Assembly: GCF_003226255.1 (NCBI RefSeq)
Contig: NZ_QJST01000010.1
Span: 32,421-96,420, forward strand
Source of the DNA: Idiomarina fontislapidosi
GTDB taxonomy: Bacteria; Pseudomonadota; Gammaproteobacteria; Enterobacterales; Alteromonadaceae
DNA length: 64,000 nucleotides
Direction of reading: 5' to 3'
Below, one piece after another: positions 54,590-63,915 of this stretch (its first letter is position 1; each line of letters opens with the position of its first letter). The translations under genes and the position numbers were made by a program. The notes under the pieces were generated by a model, which worked only from the letters and a program-made list of their open reading frames with translations, had not been told where the DNA came from and searched no databases.

Positions 54590-55494
54590 GAGGACTTCTT
54601 ACCCTTGGTTGCGCGTGGATGAGCCGAATCGTAAACTTCCGCCAATCGTTTAAAGTCTAAGTGTGTATAGACTTGCGTAGTCGACAAGTTCGCGTGGCCG
54701 AGTAACTCTTGTACGGCTCTGAGGTCACCACTGGATTCCAACATATGCGAAGCAAACGAATGCCGTAGTTTATGCGGGTGTAAATTTCCCACAACGCCTT
54801 GTTGCTTGCCCCAGTAGTTTAAACGCTGCTGAACTGTCCGTTGGCTGATGCGTTGATTTCTTTGGCTAATAAACAATGCCACTTCAGGGCGAGCGCCAAG
54901 CCAGTTTGCACGTATCTTTAACCAGCGCTGAATGGCTTTGATGGCGACTTTTCCAACTGGGACTATTCGCGTTTTGCTGCCTTTACCCAGTACGCGAAGC
55001 TGGCCGTATCTAAGGTCGATACTATCCATATCCAAACTAACGAGTTCTGCGAGGCGCAAGCCACTGGAGTAGAGCAACTCCATCATCGCTGAATCGCGAA
55101 TAGCAAGTTCGTCGTCCAGAGGAAGTTCTAATAAATGGGAGATGCTGTCAACATCGAGGTTTTTAGGTAACCTTTTAGGTATTTTAGGAGCTTTTAATCC
55201 ACTCAATGGATCGTCGCTCAGGTGCTGGTAATCCAGCATGTAGTGAACGAATGTTCGCCACGCCGACAGCTTCAGGGCAATCGAACGTTCGCCTAACCCT
55301 TCGCGTCGCCAACCGACCAATAACCGCTCAAATAACGGACGAGTCAACTGGCTTGCTTGTTCAACGCCTTGCCGTTCAAGCTGTGCAAGATCAGCGCCCG
55401 TTAGACGCTGATAGTTCTTAATGGTTAACTCAGCTAATCCGCGCTCCCCTTCAAGCTGCTGTAACCACGTACTTTGAATCTCATGCAGCTTCAT
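54586..55494 (-). CDS. xerC: Tyrosine recombinase XerC
   Basis: Site-specific recombinase that, with XerD, resolves chromosome dimers at dif. The ATG at 55494 gives 302 residues beginning [14 protein letters not shown]; a TTG six bases upstream would add two residues. The N-terminal SAM-like domain spans about 1-95 and the catalytic domain contains Arg in SSGLRLAELVSL, Lys in VLGKGSKTR, HKLRHSFASHM, GHANLSTTQ and the nucleophile Tyr in VYTHLD. Its place between DUF484 and yigB is the E. coli order, and it is chromosomal rather than phage-like. Confidence 0.96.
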   Translation of the reverse strand: MKLHEIQSTWLQQLEGERGLAELTIKNYQRLTGADLAQLERQGVEQASQLTRPLFERLLVGWRREGLGERSIALKLSAWRTFVHYMLDYQHLSDDPLSGLKAPKIPKRLPKNLDVDSISHLLELPLDDELAIRDSAMMELLYSSGLRLAELVSLDMDSIDLRYGQLRVLGKGSKTRIVPVGKVAIKAIQRWLKIRANWLGARPEVALFISQRNQRISQRTVQQRLNYWGKQQGVVGNLHPHKLRHSFASHMLESSGDLRAVQELLGHANLSTTQVYTHLDFKRLAEVYDSAHPRATKGKKSS

Positions 55495-56176
55495 TATCAA
55501 CTAACAGACGCGGTAACAGTGCGCTTAACAAGGCCTGTAATTGGTTAATTAACAGCGGGTCCATTGCTGGTTCAAAATGATCCGGTTGACCACTGCCGAC
55601 CGCAAACATTCCCACTTCACCTTGATCCCCCAGCGACATCAGCGCCACAGAGTGTACGGTCTCATCTTGGAATAACAGTTTACGCTCTTGCTCGGTTAAG
55701 CGCCCGAGGTAGATCGGACTATCATCAAAGCGTTTACTTAATAATTGGCGGTGAGTGTCGGCAGCAAAAACCAATTGATCACTGATTTCAATGGGACTAT
55801 CAAAAAGCTTAAGTGTAAGGGCAGATAATCCCAAATCTTCCTCAAATGTGACGCGCAAAGCATCAATGGCTTGCTGCAATGTCTGACTTTTTAAAAGCTG
55901 AACATAAAGTTCGCTATACGCTTTAAAGATCGCCTCATTACGACGGGCATTGATCATTAACTCGGTTATTTCTTCCTCGAGCTGATTGACACGTTCGCGC
56001 AGTTTTTGCTGCTGCCTTTCTACTAACGAAATGCTGCCTTTGCGCGCATGCGAGACCGTCAAACTGTTTAACAGGTCATCATGACGCTCAAAAAAGTCGG
56101 GGTTTTGTTCCAAATAGGCGCGGATGAGCGTGTCATCAATGACAGGCGCATCAAGCGCTTGATTGTTATCGTTCAT
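55481..56176 (-). CDS. DUF484 (YigA-like) protein
   Basis: A 231-residue DUF484 protein, a GAF-like fold of unknown role that always travels with dapF and xerC. The N-terminus has the conserved [20 protein letters not shown], then [20 protein letters not shown], a coiled-coil helix, and a C-terminal GAF-like part with [13 protein letters not shown]. It overlaps dapF by four bases and xerC by 14, so it is translationally coupled to both. Confidence 0.92.
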   Translation of the reverse strand: MNDNNQALDAPVIDDTLIRAYLEQNPDFFERHDDLLNSLTVSHARKGSISLVERQQQKLRERVNQLEEEITELMINARRNEAIFKAYSELYVQLLKSQTLQQAIDALRVTFEEDLGLSALTLKLFDSPIEISDQLVFAADTHRQLLSKRFDDSPIYLGRLTEQERKLLFQDETVHSVALMSLGDQGEVGMFAVGSGQPDHFEPAMDPLLINQLQALLSALLPRLLVDNEAA

Positions 56177-57000
56177 ATCACCATTTGTCCATCAAAAATA
56201 AGGGTTGCGGGGCCGGTCATTTTAACGGCCTGACCCTCTTGCCAACGGATCATCAAATCCCCGCCCGGCAAAGAAACTTTTACTTGGCGATCGAGCTTGT
56301 CCTGCTGCATACCAATAACCGCTGCCGCACAAGCACCACTGCCACACGCTTGCGTTTCACCAACACCGCGTTCAAACACTCTAAGCTTTACATGCTGACG
56401 CGAAACGATTTGCATAAACCCGACATTTACACTCTCGGGAAATCGTTCGTGCTTAGCGATCTTTTGCCCTAAGGACGCCACAGGCGCCGTATCCACATCG
56501 GCGGTTTCAATGACACAGTGCGGATTGCCAAGCCCCATCACGCCACATAGTACAGTCTCTTCTGCGACGCGTAATACATAGGTATGCTCAGGTTTTTGCG
56601 CTTTAAACGGAACACTTGCTGGCTCGAACATAGGCTCGCCCATCTCGACCGTCACTTGTCCATCTTTCTCAATATGTAACACCATAGTGCCGGCTTTGGT
56701 GCTGACCTTCAGGTGATTCTTATTGGATAACCCTTTGGCTTTAACAAACTTAGCAAAACAACGTGCACCATTACCACATTGCGCAACTTCACTGCCATCT
56801 GCGTTAAATATCCGATAATGAAAATCAAGGTCAGGATCATAAGGCGGTTCAACTAATAATAGTTGATCAAAGCCAATACCACGATGGCGATCAGCCCATT
56901 GCTTTATCTGTTCAGGGTTCACATAAAAGTTTTGTGTGACATTATCGATTACGACAAAGTCATTACCTAATCCGTGCATTTTTGAGAACTGCAGTAACAT
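56173..57000 (-). CDS. dapF: Diaminopimelate epimerase
   Basis: Converts LL- to meso-diaminopimelate for lysine and peptidoglycan. Start is ATG 57000 with GGAG upstream ([20 protein letters not shown]); a further upstream ATG is unlikely. It has 275 residues. The two catalytic cysteines lie in [13 protein letters not shown] (about 71-83) and [13 protein letters not shown] (near 217). Its start follows the lysA stop by four bases, placing consecutive pathway steps together. Confidence 0.97.
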   Translation of the reverse strand: MLLQFSKMHGLGNDFVVIDNVTQNFYVNPEQIKQWADRHRGIGFDQLLLVEPPYDPDLDFHYRIFNADGSEVAQCGNGARCFAKFVKAKGLSNKNHLKVSTKAGTMVLHIEKDGQVTVEMGEPMFEPASVPFKAQKPEHTYVLRVAEETVLCGVMGLGNPHCVIETADVDTAPVASLGQKIAKHERFPESVNVGFMQIVSRQHVKLRVFERGVGETQACGSGACAAAVIGMQQDKLDRQVKVSLPGGDLMIRWQEGQAVKMTGPATLIFDGQMVI

Positions 57001-57004
57001 CGTT

Positions 57005-58258
57005 CTACTCCTCAGCGATAAGCCGCTCACCGCGGATCAGATCATCAAACGTTTCGCGTTCACGAATCAACCACACTTGGTCATCCTCGACCAATACTTC
57101 AGCTGGACGTACGCGTGTATTGTAGTTTGATGCCATGGTAAACCCATAGGCTCCCGCATGCTTAACTGCAATTAAGTCATCCGCTTGCACATTCAGGTGC
57201 CTTGCGTGCCCTAAGAAGCAACCTGTTTCGCAGACAGGACCAACAACATCCACTATCGCATCAGCAACGCCCGGACGTTCATGTACCGGCAAAATATCGT
57301 GCCATGCTTGATAGAGCGAGGGCCGCATTAGGTCGTTCATACCTGCATCAACAAGTACAAATTGCTTATCGTCGGATTGCTTCACGTACTCGACTTTACT
57401 GACTAGAATACCCGCATCACCAACAATCGCCCGCCCAGGCTCTAACATCAATGTGAGCTGCGGATAGTCACGCGCCAATTCAAGAACTCCCTCGAGGTAG
57501 CTCTGCACATCCAGCGTTTGTTCACCCTGATAATCAACACCAAATCCACCGCCTAAATCGAGATGTGATAGTTCAATCGCCTCATCTCGCAAGCGCTCTA
57601 ACAAACTAAACATGCGCTGTGCTGCATCTAAAAACGGTGCATCGGTCATTATTTGCGAGCCAATATGGCAGTCGGCACCAAGTAACTCAATATGGTTAAG
57701 TGTGTGCGCACGGCGAAAAACGGCCATCGCATCGTCCATTGCGATGCCAAATTTATTTGCTTTTAGACCCGTCGAAATATAAGGGTGAGTTTTGGCATCG
57801 ACATCAGGGTTAACTCGAAGCGATACCGGTGCTCGGGTTTTTAATGCCCGCGCCACTTGTTCAATGCGCTCGAGCTCAGCTGCTGACTCAACATTAAAAC
57901 ATCCAATACCTTGCTCTATCGCAAACCGAATTTCTGCTTCTGATTTTGCCACACCCGAGAAAACGACGTGTCCAGCTTTGCCGCCTGCAGCAAGCACTCG
58001 TTTCAGTTCGCCGGCAGACACAATATCAAACCACGCGCCTTGTTTTGCCAACAGCTGTAAAATCGCCAAATTGCTGTTGGCTTTGACTGCGTAGCACAAC
58101 TTATGTTGGCTCGGCCAAAAAGCACGAAATTTCTCCCAGTTGGCAAGGATCTGACTCTTCGAATAAACATAAAGTGGCGTACCAAATCGCTCTGCTAACT
58201 CCGGCAGAGCGACGGATTCGATATGAAGTTGTGCTGCTTTATAACTTAACTGGCTCAT
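57005..58258 (-). CDS. lysA: Diaminopimelate decarboxylase
   Basis: PLP enzyme that decarboxylates meso-diaminopimelate to lysine, the last step of the pathway. From ATG 58258 it has 417 residues ([14 protein letters not shown]). The PLP-binding lysine is at residue 59 in CYAVKAN; the glycine-rich phosphate site is [11 protein letters not shown], the catalytic [11 protein letters not shown] is present and the substrate/dimer motif [11 protein letters not shown] holds the active-site cysteine. The gene lies between lptM and dapF. It overlaps lptM by 20 bases. Confidence 0.96.
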   Translation of the reverse strand: MSQLSYKAAQLHIESVALPELAERFGTPLYVYSKSQILANWEKFRAFWPSQHKLCYAVKANSNLAILQLLAKQGAWFDIVSAGELKRVLAAGGKAGHVVFSGVAKSEAEIRFAIEQGIGCFNVESAAELERIEQVARALKTRAPVSLRVNPDVDAKTHPYISTGLKANKFGIAMDDAMAVFRRAHTLNHIELLGADCHIGSQIMTDAPFLDAAQRMFSLLERLRDEAIELSHLDLGGGFGVDYQGEQTLDVQSYLEGVLELARDYPQLTLMLEPGRAIVGDAGILVSKVEYVKQSDDKQFVLVDAGMNDLMRPSLYQAWHDILPVHERPGVADAIVDVVGPVCETGCFLGHARHLNVQADDLIAVKHAGAYGFTMASNYNTRVRPAEVLVEDDQVWLIRERETFDDLIRGERLIAEE

Positions 58259-58421
58259 TGGCATTACTTGGTTGTTGTGGTTGCTGGGGTTGTTGTTCGT
58301 TTTGCTCTGGCATTGGCACGGGTTCCAAAGGTCCTTTTTGACCACAGGCCGCTAGCGCACTTACACTAGACAAAATGACGCAGAGTTGAATCAATGGCTT
58401 GGTTACATTTCGCTTAAACAT
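58239..58421 (-). CDS. lptM: LptM (YifL) lipoprotein
   Basis: A 60-residue lipoprotein that, by homology, helps LptD mature in the outer membrane. It has a short signal peptide and lipobox LAAC, then GQKGPLEP as in YifL/LptM (CGLKGPL in E. coli). The C-terminal third is Gln/Pro-rich and low in complexity. It precedes lysA and is divergent from hemC, the same setting as E. coli yifL except that cyaY is absent here. Confidence 0.85.
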   Translation of the reverse strand: MFKRNVTKPLIQLCVILSSVSALAACGQKGPLEPVPMPEQNEQQPQQPQQPSNANEPVKL

Positions 58422-58510
58422 CGCTAAACTATATCTTTGTATTGAATATGCTCGTGGCGCCTATCATCGCACCACCAAAGCGAAATGTCATTAAGTAGTA
58501 AGGGGTAGAC

Positions 58511-59443
58511 ATGTCAAAGACGGTCAGAATTGCCACGCGGAAAAGTAAACTCGCGATGTGGCAAGCGGAACATATACAAGCTCGCTTAGCAGCCCTCTAT
58601 CCGGAGCTCACTATCGAGCTTGTTCCGATGTCCACACGGGGCGATATTATCCTCGATACCCCCTTAGCAAAAATCGGTGGTAAAGGTCTCTTTGTTAAAG
58701 AGCTTGAGGCAGCCATGTTAGAAGGGCGAGCTGATCTTGCCGTGCATTCAATGAAAGACTTGCCCGTTGAGTTTCCACCAGGGTTAGAACTTCATACCAT
58801 CTGCGAAAGTGAAGATCCGCGCGATGCGTTTGTCTCAAACCATTACAGCTCGTTGAATGAATTACCCAAGGGAGCCGTCGTCGGAACCTGCAGTTTACGA
58901 CGTCGTTGCCAAGTAAAAGAGCGGTTTCCGCACCTTGAGATTAAAGACCTACGCGGTAACGTGCAAACGCGTTTGCGCAAGCTCGACGACGGTGAGTTTG
59001 ATGCGATTATTCTCGCGGCTTCTGGGCTTATCCGACTCGAGCTCGGAGAGCGTATTACTTCGTTTATTCCGGTTGAAGATTCTCTACCCGCAAACGGTCA
59101 GGGCGTATTAGGTATTGAAGTACGCAGTGATGATGAACATATCAAAGCGCTACTTGAGCCGCTTCAATGTTCCACCACACGCTACCGCGTTTTAGCTGAA
59201 CGAGCGATGAATAGACGTTTACAGGGTGGTTGTCAGGTGCCAATTGGTGCCTTTGCGATCGTCGAGGGTGAACATCTTTACTTACGCGGGTTAGTCGGCG
59301 ATCCGGATGGTGTCGAGGTTATTCGCGAGCAAATAGAAGGGCCTGTGGAGCAAGCCGAAGCATTGGGTATCGAGTTGGCGGAAAAACTACTCGCTCGGGG
59401 TGCCGGCGAAATTTTGAAGGCGGTGTATGACCAGCACGACTAA
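58511..59443 (+). CDS. hemC: Porphobilinogen deaminase
   Basis: Joins four porphobilinogens into hydroxymethylbilane for haem and sirohaem. The 310 residues are normal. The N-terminus [17 protein letters not shown] is conserved, and the catalytic [11 protein letters not shown] follows (about residues 75-85). The dipyrromethane cofactor is tied to Cys241 in [10 protein letters not shown]. An AAGGGG lies before the ATG. hemD begins inside its last 17 bases, starting a four-gene hemCDXY operon. Confidence 0.97.
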   Translation: MSKTVRIATRKSKLAMWQAEHIQARLAALYPELTIELVPMSTRGDIILDTPLAKIGGKGLFVKELEAAMLEGRADLAVHSMKDLPVEFPPGLELHTICESEDPRDAFVSNHYSSLNELPKGAVVGTCSLRRRCQVKERFPHLEIKDLRGNVQTRLRKLDDGEFDAIILAASGLIRLELGERITSFIPVEDSLPANGQGVLGIEVRSDDEHIKALLEPLQCSTTRYRVLAERAMNRRLQGGCQVPIGAFAIVEGEHLYLRGLVGDPDGVEVIREQIEGPVEQAEALGIELAEKLLARGAGEILKAVYDQHD

Positions 59444-60152
59444 GGCGCTGATTCTGCAACCCGATGACTCGAAACAGCGTATTACCGATGCGCTGTCACA
59501 ATCCTCGATTGAGTTTATTCAACATAGCTTTATCGATATTGAACCCATTGCTGTTGAGCCCAAAACCTATGCTGATTATCACGGCGTTATTTGGATTAGC
59601 AAAAATGCGGTGAAATTTGCAAATCACTCTGGCTTATCGTTCTCACCTAACACGCCAATGTTTGCCGTCGGTCCATCAACCGCTCGTTTAGCAGCAAATA
59701 CGTTCGGAGCATCAACCTGTTGCCCCACTTTTAAACACGACAGTGAGTCATTACTTTCGCTCGCTGAACTCAAAAGCGTTGATAAGCAGCAATGGTTAAT
59801 TGTGAAAGGTGAAAAAGGGCGTGACTTAATTTTTGATACTTTGCGTGCTCGGGGTGCTAAAGTCGACAGTATTGACGTCTATCGACGAGTAAAACGCTCA
59901 TTTAGTGACGAGCAACAAGTGACGCAGTGGATGAATACGGTTAATCTAATCGTAGTGACAAGCGCGGAACAGCTAGGGTACTTTTTATCGAGCTTACCAC
60001 GCGAGGCTGGGAGCTGGTTATCACGCTGCCACTGGATAGTGCCAAGTGAGCGACTTCGAGACCTAATCCCCTTCGTAGCTGCTAACACCATTTCTGTCAC
60101 GGGCAGCGCAACCGAGAGTAAGATGATTGAGGCGATAATAGAACATGGATAA
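59427..60152 (+). CDS. hemD: Uroporphyrinogen-III synthase
   Basis: Closes and isomerises hydroxymethylbilane to uroporphyrinogen III. HemD sequences are poorly conserved; this 241-residue protein is identified by position between hemC and hemX and by the pieces [39 protein letters not shown] and IDVYRRV. All are typical HemD elements. It overlaps hemC by 17 bases and hemX by eight. Confidence 0.93.
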   Translation: MTSTTKALILQPDDSKQRITDALSQSSIEFIQHSFIDIEPIAVEPKTYADYHGVIWISKNAVKFANHSGLSFSPNTPMFAVGPSTARLAANTFGASTCCPTFKHDSESLLSLAELKSVDKQQWLIVKGEKGRDLIFDTLRARGAKVDSIDVYRRVKRSFSDEQQVTQWMNTVNLIVVTSAEQLGYFLSSLPREAGSWLSRCHWIVPSERLRDLIPFVAANTISVTGSATESKMIEAIIEHG

Positions 60153-61302
60153 AGATAATAAAAAAGATACACCTGAAACGTCAGCTACACTCGCTAACGA
60201 GGCTGAACAAAACAGTTCATCAGACGCTCAAGAATCGCCGAAAGCATCAAGTTCGCGCATAAAAGGCGTTTTTTATATCGTTGTTCTGATCGCTATCATT
60301 GTATTAGCGGCGTGGATTTATTTAAAACAGCCATACAAACAGTTGCCCTTTTGGCCGGAGCCAGAATCAGCATCGCAAGCCAGTGAGCCGACTATCGAAT
60401 ACGCGCGTCAATCTTCGTTGGCACAAACACAGCAGCGGCTTGAACAGTTACAGGCTGATTTACAGCAGGCTCAACGCCAAATCCAGCAAAATGCAGACGA
60501 TAGTCAACAGAATCAGCTTCGTCAGCGCCTTCAGCAGCTTGAGGGAGAACTTAACCAACAGCAGCAAACGGTGCAGCAATTAGCCAGTCAGTTACCGCAA
60601 CAGCAAGCACAGCGGATACGTGAGTGGCGGTTATTTGAAGTGAAGCAAACATTAGCCGCTGCGGCACGTTCAGCCGTATTTAATGCTGACACACAGACGG
60701 CGATTAGATTGCTTGATATAGCTAATCAGCAGTTAGCGGGTATCGAGTCATCGGGCGCTTTACAAATCCGTCAGGCGATTGAAGAAGACAAGCAAGCACT
60801 GCTCGACTATCAACAAAGCGACGCCACACAATGGGTGGTCGAGCTTGCAACGGCAAAACGTCAAGCTATCGCATTAGCCAATAAAACACCCACACGCAAC
60901 TTATCGGTTGAACCAACACAAGCGAGCGAGCCTACCACTTGGCGCGAACATCTTGCCTATAATTGGCGCGCGTTTATGGACAACTTCTTCCGCGTGCAAC
61001 GCTCAACTGAATCTGTCGAGCCCGTCTTAGCAAGAGAGACCCTTGTCTTAAAACAACAACAGTTGGACTTAATCCTAAGTGTTGCCGAAAACGCCGCTTT
61101 AAAAGGACAGGTTGAGCTAGCTAAGACCAAGCTGAGCGAAGCAACAGCCTTAATTAAAGAAATTAAGGCGGACGGTTCAAAGCAGCAACGGGTCATCAGA
61201 AAGCTTGAGGAATTAAATAGCAATATTAGACAAGCCGCTGAATTACCTGAAGTGTCATCACTGGCAATAGCCGCCAGTCAGCTTGGAGGACGTTTGCAAT
61301 GA
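60145..61302 (+). CDS. hemX: HemX-type membrane protein of the hem operon
   Basis: A 385-residue HemX-family protein. A polar cytoplasmic start (1-38) is followed by a single membrane helix (about 40-60, GVFYIVVLIAIIVLAAWIYL), a Gln-rich coiled coil (about 85-155) and a helical periplasmic domain. Some databases call it a uroporphyrinogen-III methyltransferase, but no SAM-binding motif is visible here, so I regard it as a membrane partner of haem synthesis enzymes with unproven role. Translationally linked to hemD and hemY. Confidence 0.9.
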   Translation: MDKDNKKDTPETSATLANEAEQNSSSDAQESPKASSSRIKGVFYIVVLIAIIVLAAWIYLKQPYKQLPFWPEPESASQASEPTIEYARQSSLAQTQQRLEQLQADLQQAQRQIQQNADDSQQNQLRQRLQQLEGELNQQQQTVQQLASQLPQQQAQRIREWRLFEVKQTLAAAARSAVFNADTQTAIRLLDIANQQLAGIESSGALQIRQAIEEDKQALLDYQQSDATQWVVELATAKRQAIALANKTPTRNLSVEPTQASEPTTWREHLAYNWRAFMDNFFRVQRSTESVEPVLARETLVLKQQQLDLILSVAENAALKGQVELAKTKLSEATALIKEIKADGSKQQRVIRKLEELNSNIRQAAELPEVSSLAIAASQLGGRLQ

Positions 61303-62474
61303 GATGGTGGGTTTACGTCCTTATCGTATTGATCGCTGGAGCCATTCTCGGTCCTATTTCAGCGGGTAATGCAGGCTATATACTCATTAACTTTGCCGGC
61401 TACAGCATAGAAAGTACGGTCATTGGGTTAATTGTGTTTTTGGTTTTAGCATTACTTGCATTAAGCATCGTAGTGAGTGCAATTGCCGCTTTACTGGGCA
61501 AGACTCGCGCGGGAAGCCAGTGGTTTTCGCGACGTAAAGCGAAGAAATTAAAGCAGCGCGAGAAGCGAGCGATCCTGGCGATGCTGAAACACGATTACAC
61601 GTCTGCTTTGGTCGATCTCGAACTGTTATATAAACAGCAGCGCTCCGAGAATCTAGCGGCATTATTGGCATTCACGGCAAATAAAGCCGGAGAGCAGGGC
61701 AAGGCTAAATATTGGCTTGATACCGCAGGTAAAGAGTTCGAGTCCGCCAATGAGTTTTTGGCGACACAACACGCCATTCAGGGTCATAGTGACACTGAAG
61801 GACTGACAATTCAGCAAGTTGAGGCGCAACTGGATAGGGGTGAGTTCCCACCTCACTTATGGACAGAAGCGATAGCCCTTTATAAAAGCGAAAAGCGTTT
61901 AGATGAGTTACAGCCCCATTTAAATCAAATTAAAGAGCAATCGCAGTTATCCCAAGAGGCCTTTAATCAACTGGTTTTATCGGTCTATTTACAGCACTTT
62001 ATTCGTGTTGCGCGTAATGATTCAAAAGCGCTTTTCAAGGATTGGAAGAGCCTTAGCAGAACGCAACGCAGCACACCGGCTATACGCTTAGCTTATGCTA
62101 AGGCACTTAATTACTATGGGCAGCATCAAGCGGGCACCAAAGTTGTCAAGAATGGCTTAGAGCGTGGCGAACTTAATCTGAATGACTGTGTTAACGAGCA
62201 TGTGTTAGTAGGGACAGACCCGCTTATTATTGACTGGGTTCAGTCGCATTTAAAACGCAAACCTAATGACAGCGAATACATTCGTGCACTTGCGGTATTA
62301 GCGCTCGGTAATAAAGATTATTCACTTGCCCAGCGAGCGTTAAAAAAGCTCAGCGATCTGAATGCCTGTAATCAAGATGATTATGTTCGTATGGGAGACG
62401 CGTACGCCGCGTTGGGGGATAATAGGTTAGCGGCTAATGCTTATAAACAAGCATTAACCGCCAAATCTAACTAG
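61299..62474 (+). CDS. hemY: HemY-type TPR membrane protein
   Basis: A 391-residue HemY-family protein, the fourth gene of the hem operon. Two N-terminal membrane helices (about 3-22 and 40-65) anchor a large TPR-like cytoplasmic domain (ALVDLELLYKQQRSENLAALL, LNYYGQHQAGTKVVKNGLERG). It has no relation to protoporphyrinogen oxidase, also called HemY in Firmicutes. Overlaps hemX by four bases and ends one base before the convergent yceI stop codon. Confidence 0.92.
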   Translation: MRWWVYVLIVLIAGAILGPISAGNAGYILINFAGYSIESTVIGLIVFLVLALLALSIVVSAIAALLGKTRAGSQWFSRRKAKKLKQREKRAILAMLKHDYTSALVDLELLYKQQRSENLAALLAFTANKAGEQGKAKYWLDTAGKEFESANEFLATQHAIQGHSDTEGLTIQQVEAQLDRGEFPPHLWTEAIALYKSEKRLDELQPHLNQIKEQSQLSQEAFNQLVLSVYLQHFIRVARNDSKALFKDWKSLSRTQRSTPAIRLAYAKALNYYGQHQAGTKVVKNGLERGELNLNDCVNEHVLVGTDPLIIDWVQSHLKRKPNDSEYIRALAVLALGNKDYSLAQRALKKLSDLNACNQDDYVRMGDAYAALGDNRLAANAYKQALTAKSN

Positions 62475-62475
62475 C

Positions 62476-63057
62476 TTATTGACGCACACCTTCAATAGAA
62501 AGGTAGAGTTCAACCTCTTTTGCCTCTGGACCTAAGTTATAATCGATGTTGTAGTCGGCCAACGTAAGGTCGACTTCACCCTCGAATCCACGACGGAAGC
62601 CACCCCAAGGATCTTCACCTGCACCAACTTGTTCTACATCAATTGCAATTTCCTTGGTTACACCGTTAAGTGTGAAATTACCGTACAAGGTGCCTTCATT
62701 CGCATCGTCACTGTCTGGAACATAGCGCGTGCTTACGAAAGTCGCTTCCGCGTACTCACTGGTATTCAAGAAATCGTCACTGCGAAGGTGCTTATCGCGT
62801 TCCGCATGATTGGTATCAATGCTCGCGGTATCAATAGTTACCTCAACTGATGCATTGCTAGGATTGGCTTCGTCATAACTAAACTTACCTTCGAAGTCAT
62901 TAAAACGTCCAAGTAGCCAGCTATAACCAAGGTGTTTGATTTTAAACTGAATGAACGCGTGTTGCCCTTCAGTATCAATAACATAGTCTTCTGCCACCGC
63001 TGGAGCGGCTAATACGCTGCCTACTATCGCCGATAGTGCTAACAGTTGTGTTTTCAT
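62476..63057 (-). CDS. yceI: YceI-family periplasmic lipid-binding protein
   Basis: A 193-residue precursor with a cleavable signal peptide ending AAPAVAED. The lipocalin-like YceI barrel shows HAFIQFKIKHLGYSWLLGRF, IDTASIDTNHAERDKHLRS and a FLNTSEYAEATF strand, all family signatures. YceI proteins bind isoprenoid quinone-like lipids. It follows the cytochrome b561 gene on the same strand at a 14-base gap, the E. coli yceJ-yceI order. Confidence 0.93.
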   Translation of the reverse strand: MKTQLLALSAIVGSVLAAPAVAEDYVIDTEGQHAFIQFKIKHLGYSWLLGRFNDFEGKFSYDEANPSNASVEVTIDTASIDTNHAERDKHLRSDDFLNTSEYAEATFVSTRYVPDSDDANEGTLYGNFTLNGVTKEIAIDVEQVGAGEDPWGGFRRGFEGEVDLTLADYNIDYNLGPEAKEVELYLSIEGVRQ

Positions 63058-63071
63058 AGTTTATATCCCTC

Positions 63072-63608
63072 TTACGGTTTAATCATTCGAACAAGTGTCG
63101 ATCGTTTATCAATAAAGTGATGCTTTAGTGCCATAACGCTATGACCCAGCGCTAGGATCACTAAGGCGTAAGCTATGTACTCATGAATAATGCCGGCGAG
63201 TGTCGCTTGCTGCTCTAATTGGAACGGCAACGCAGGTACGTCAAACCAGTCAAAAAAGCTAATAGGCTTGCCTTCGCCCGTTGAGATCAGGTAACCGCTA
63301 AAAACAACCGCGAGTAAACTGAGATAAATAACGAAATGACCCAACTTGGCTGCTTTACGCTCGAATCGCGAGCCATCAAGTTCAGGTGCGCCTTTGATAA
63401 AGCGCCAAAGCACTCTGAAAAGGGTGACAAACAAGACAAACAAACCTAAGGACTTGTGCCACCAAGGTGCTGTTGTGTACCAATTAGAGTAATAGGTGAG
63501 GTCGACCATCCACCAACCGAGTGCGAACAGCCCAAATACAAGCAGGGCACTGACCCAGTGGATAATGATCATTAGCACATCATAACCTGCCGACCGTGTT
63601 CTGTTCAT
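63072..63608 (-). CDS. yceJ: Cytochrome b561 family protein
   Basis: A 178-residue four-helix di-haem membrane protein. Histidines that could ligate haem occur in MIIIHWVSALLVF (helix 1), WWHKSLGLFVL (helix 2), and HEYIAYALVILALGHS (helix 4). It probably carries electrons between quinone and a periplasmic partner, with YceI downstream. Start ATG 63608; no obvious strong promoter is seen in the 145 bases between it and the REP cluster. Confidence 0.92.
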   Translation of the reverse strand: MNRTRSAGYDVLMIIIHWVSALLVFGLFALGWWMVDLTYYSNWYTTAPWWHKSLGLFVLFVTLFRVLWRFIKGAPELDGSRFERKAAKLGHFVIYLSLLAVVFSGYLISTGEGKPISFFDWFDVPALPFQLEQQATLAGIIHEYIAYALVILALGHSVMALKHHFIDKRSTLVRMIKP

Positions 63609-63754
63609 ATGATCCTCACTATCTCGACGCTGTTTTGTTGCAACTCACGACCACATGCGCGACACATAAATTAAAGTTCAATCAATTTATAAATAATAGT
63701 ATGGATATATAGAAATAAAAGCAGCGAATTTAGGATATAACGTTCGATTTATTC

Positions 63755-63860
63755 GTAGAGTGCGCCTTTGGCGCACGGGGCGGTGTGGATTGTCGCGCAG
63801 AATGCGCGACCTACGTGGCACGGTCGTTACCCCCATCGTAGCGTGCGCATTGTGCGCCCG
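63755..63860. repeat. Cluster of three REP-like palindromes with GTAG heads
   Basis: Three short palindromes, each preceded by GTAG: REP1 GTAG (63755) then GTGCGCC/GGCGCAC (63760-63776, loop TTT); REP2 on the opposite strand, GTCGCGCA/TGCGCGAC (63792-63810) followed by CTAC (63811-63814); REP3 GTAG (63838) then GCGCA/TGCGC (63845-63857, loop TTG). The GTAG head plus palindrome in alternating orientation is the pattern of RAYT-associated REP/BIME elements. They sit between the cytochrome gene and the 5S terminator. Nothing else coding is seen in 63609-63875. Confidence 0.65.
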
Positions 63861-63875
63861 TACGGCGAGCAGGCA

Positions 63876-63905
63876 TAAAAAAACCCCAGCCAATCGGCTG
63901 GGGTT
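63876..63905 (-). terminator. Intrinsic terminator of the rRNA operon
   Basis: AACCCCAGCC (63882-63891) and GGCTGGGGTT (63896-63905) form a perfect ten-pair GC-rich stem with a four-base loop. Read leftward it is followed by a run of seven T, as expected for strong rho-independent termination 11 bases after the end of 5S rRNA. Confidence 0.93.
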
Positions 63906-63915
63906 ATTCTATTTG

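Noticed and set aside
54586..55494. Tyrosine recombinase as a sign of an integrated element
   Set aside because: Position between DUF484 and yigB and the sequence pattern identify chromosomal XerC; no attachment repeats or phage genes are near.
58422..58510. Promoter for hemC in the 89-base gap
   Set aside because: TTG-containing and TATCAT-like hexamers are present, but the spacings (14 or 19 bases) are poor, so no site is called.
60145..61302. HemX as a uroporphyrinogen-III C-methyltransferase
   Set aside because: No SAM-binding motif is visible; the protein is a single-span coiled-coil type, so the enzymatic name is not supported.
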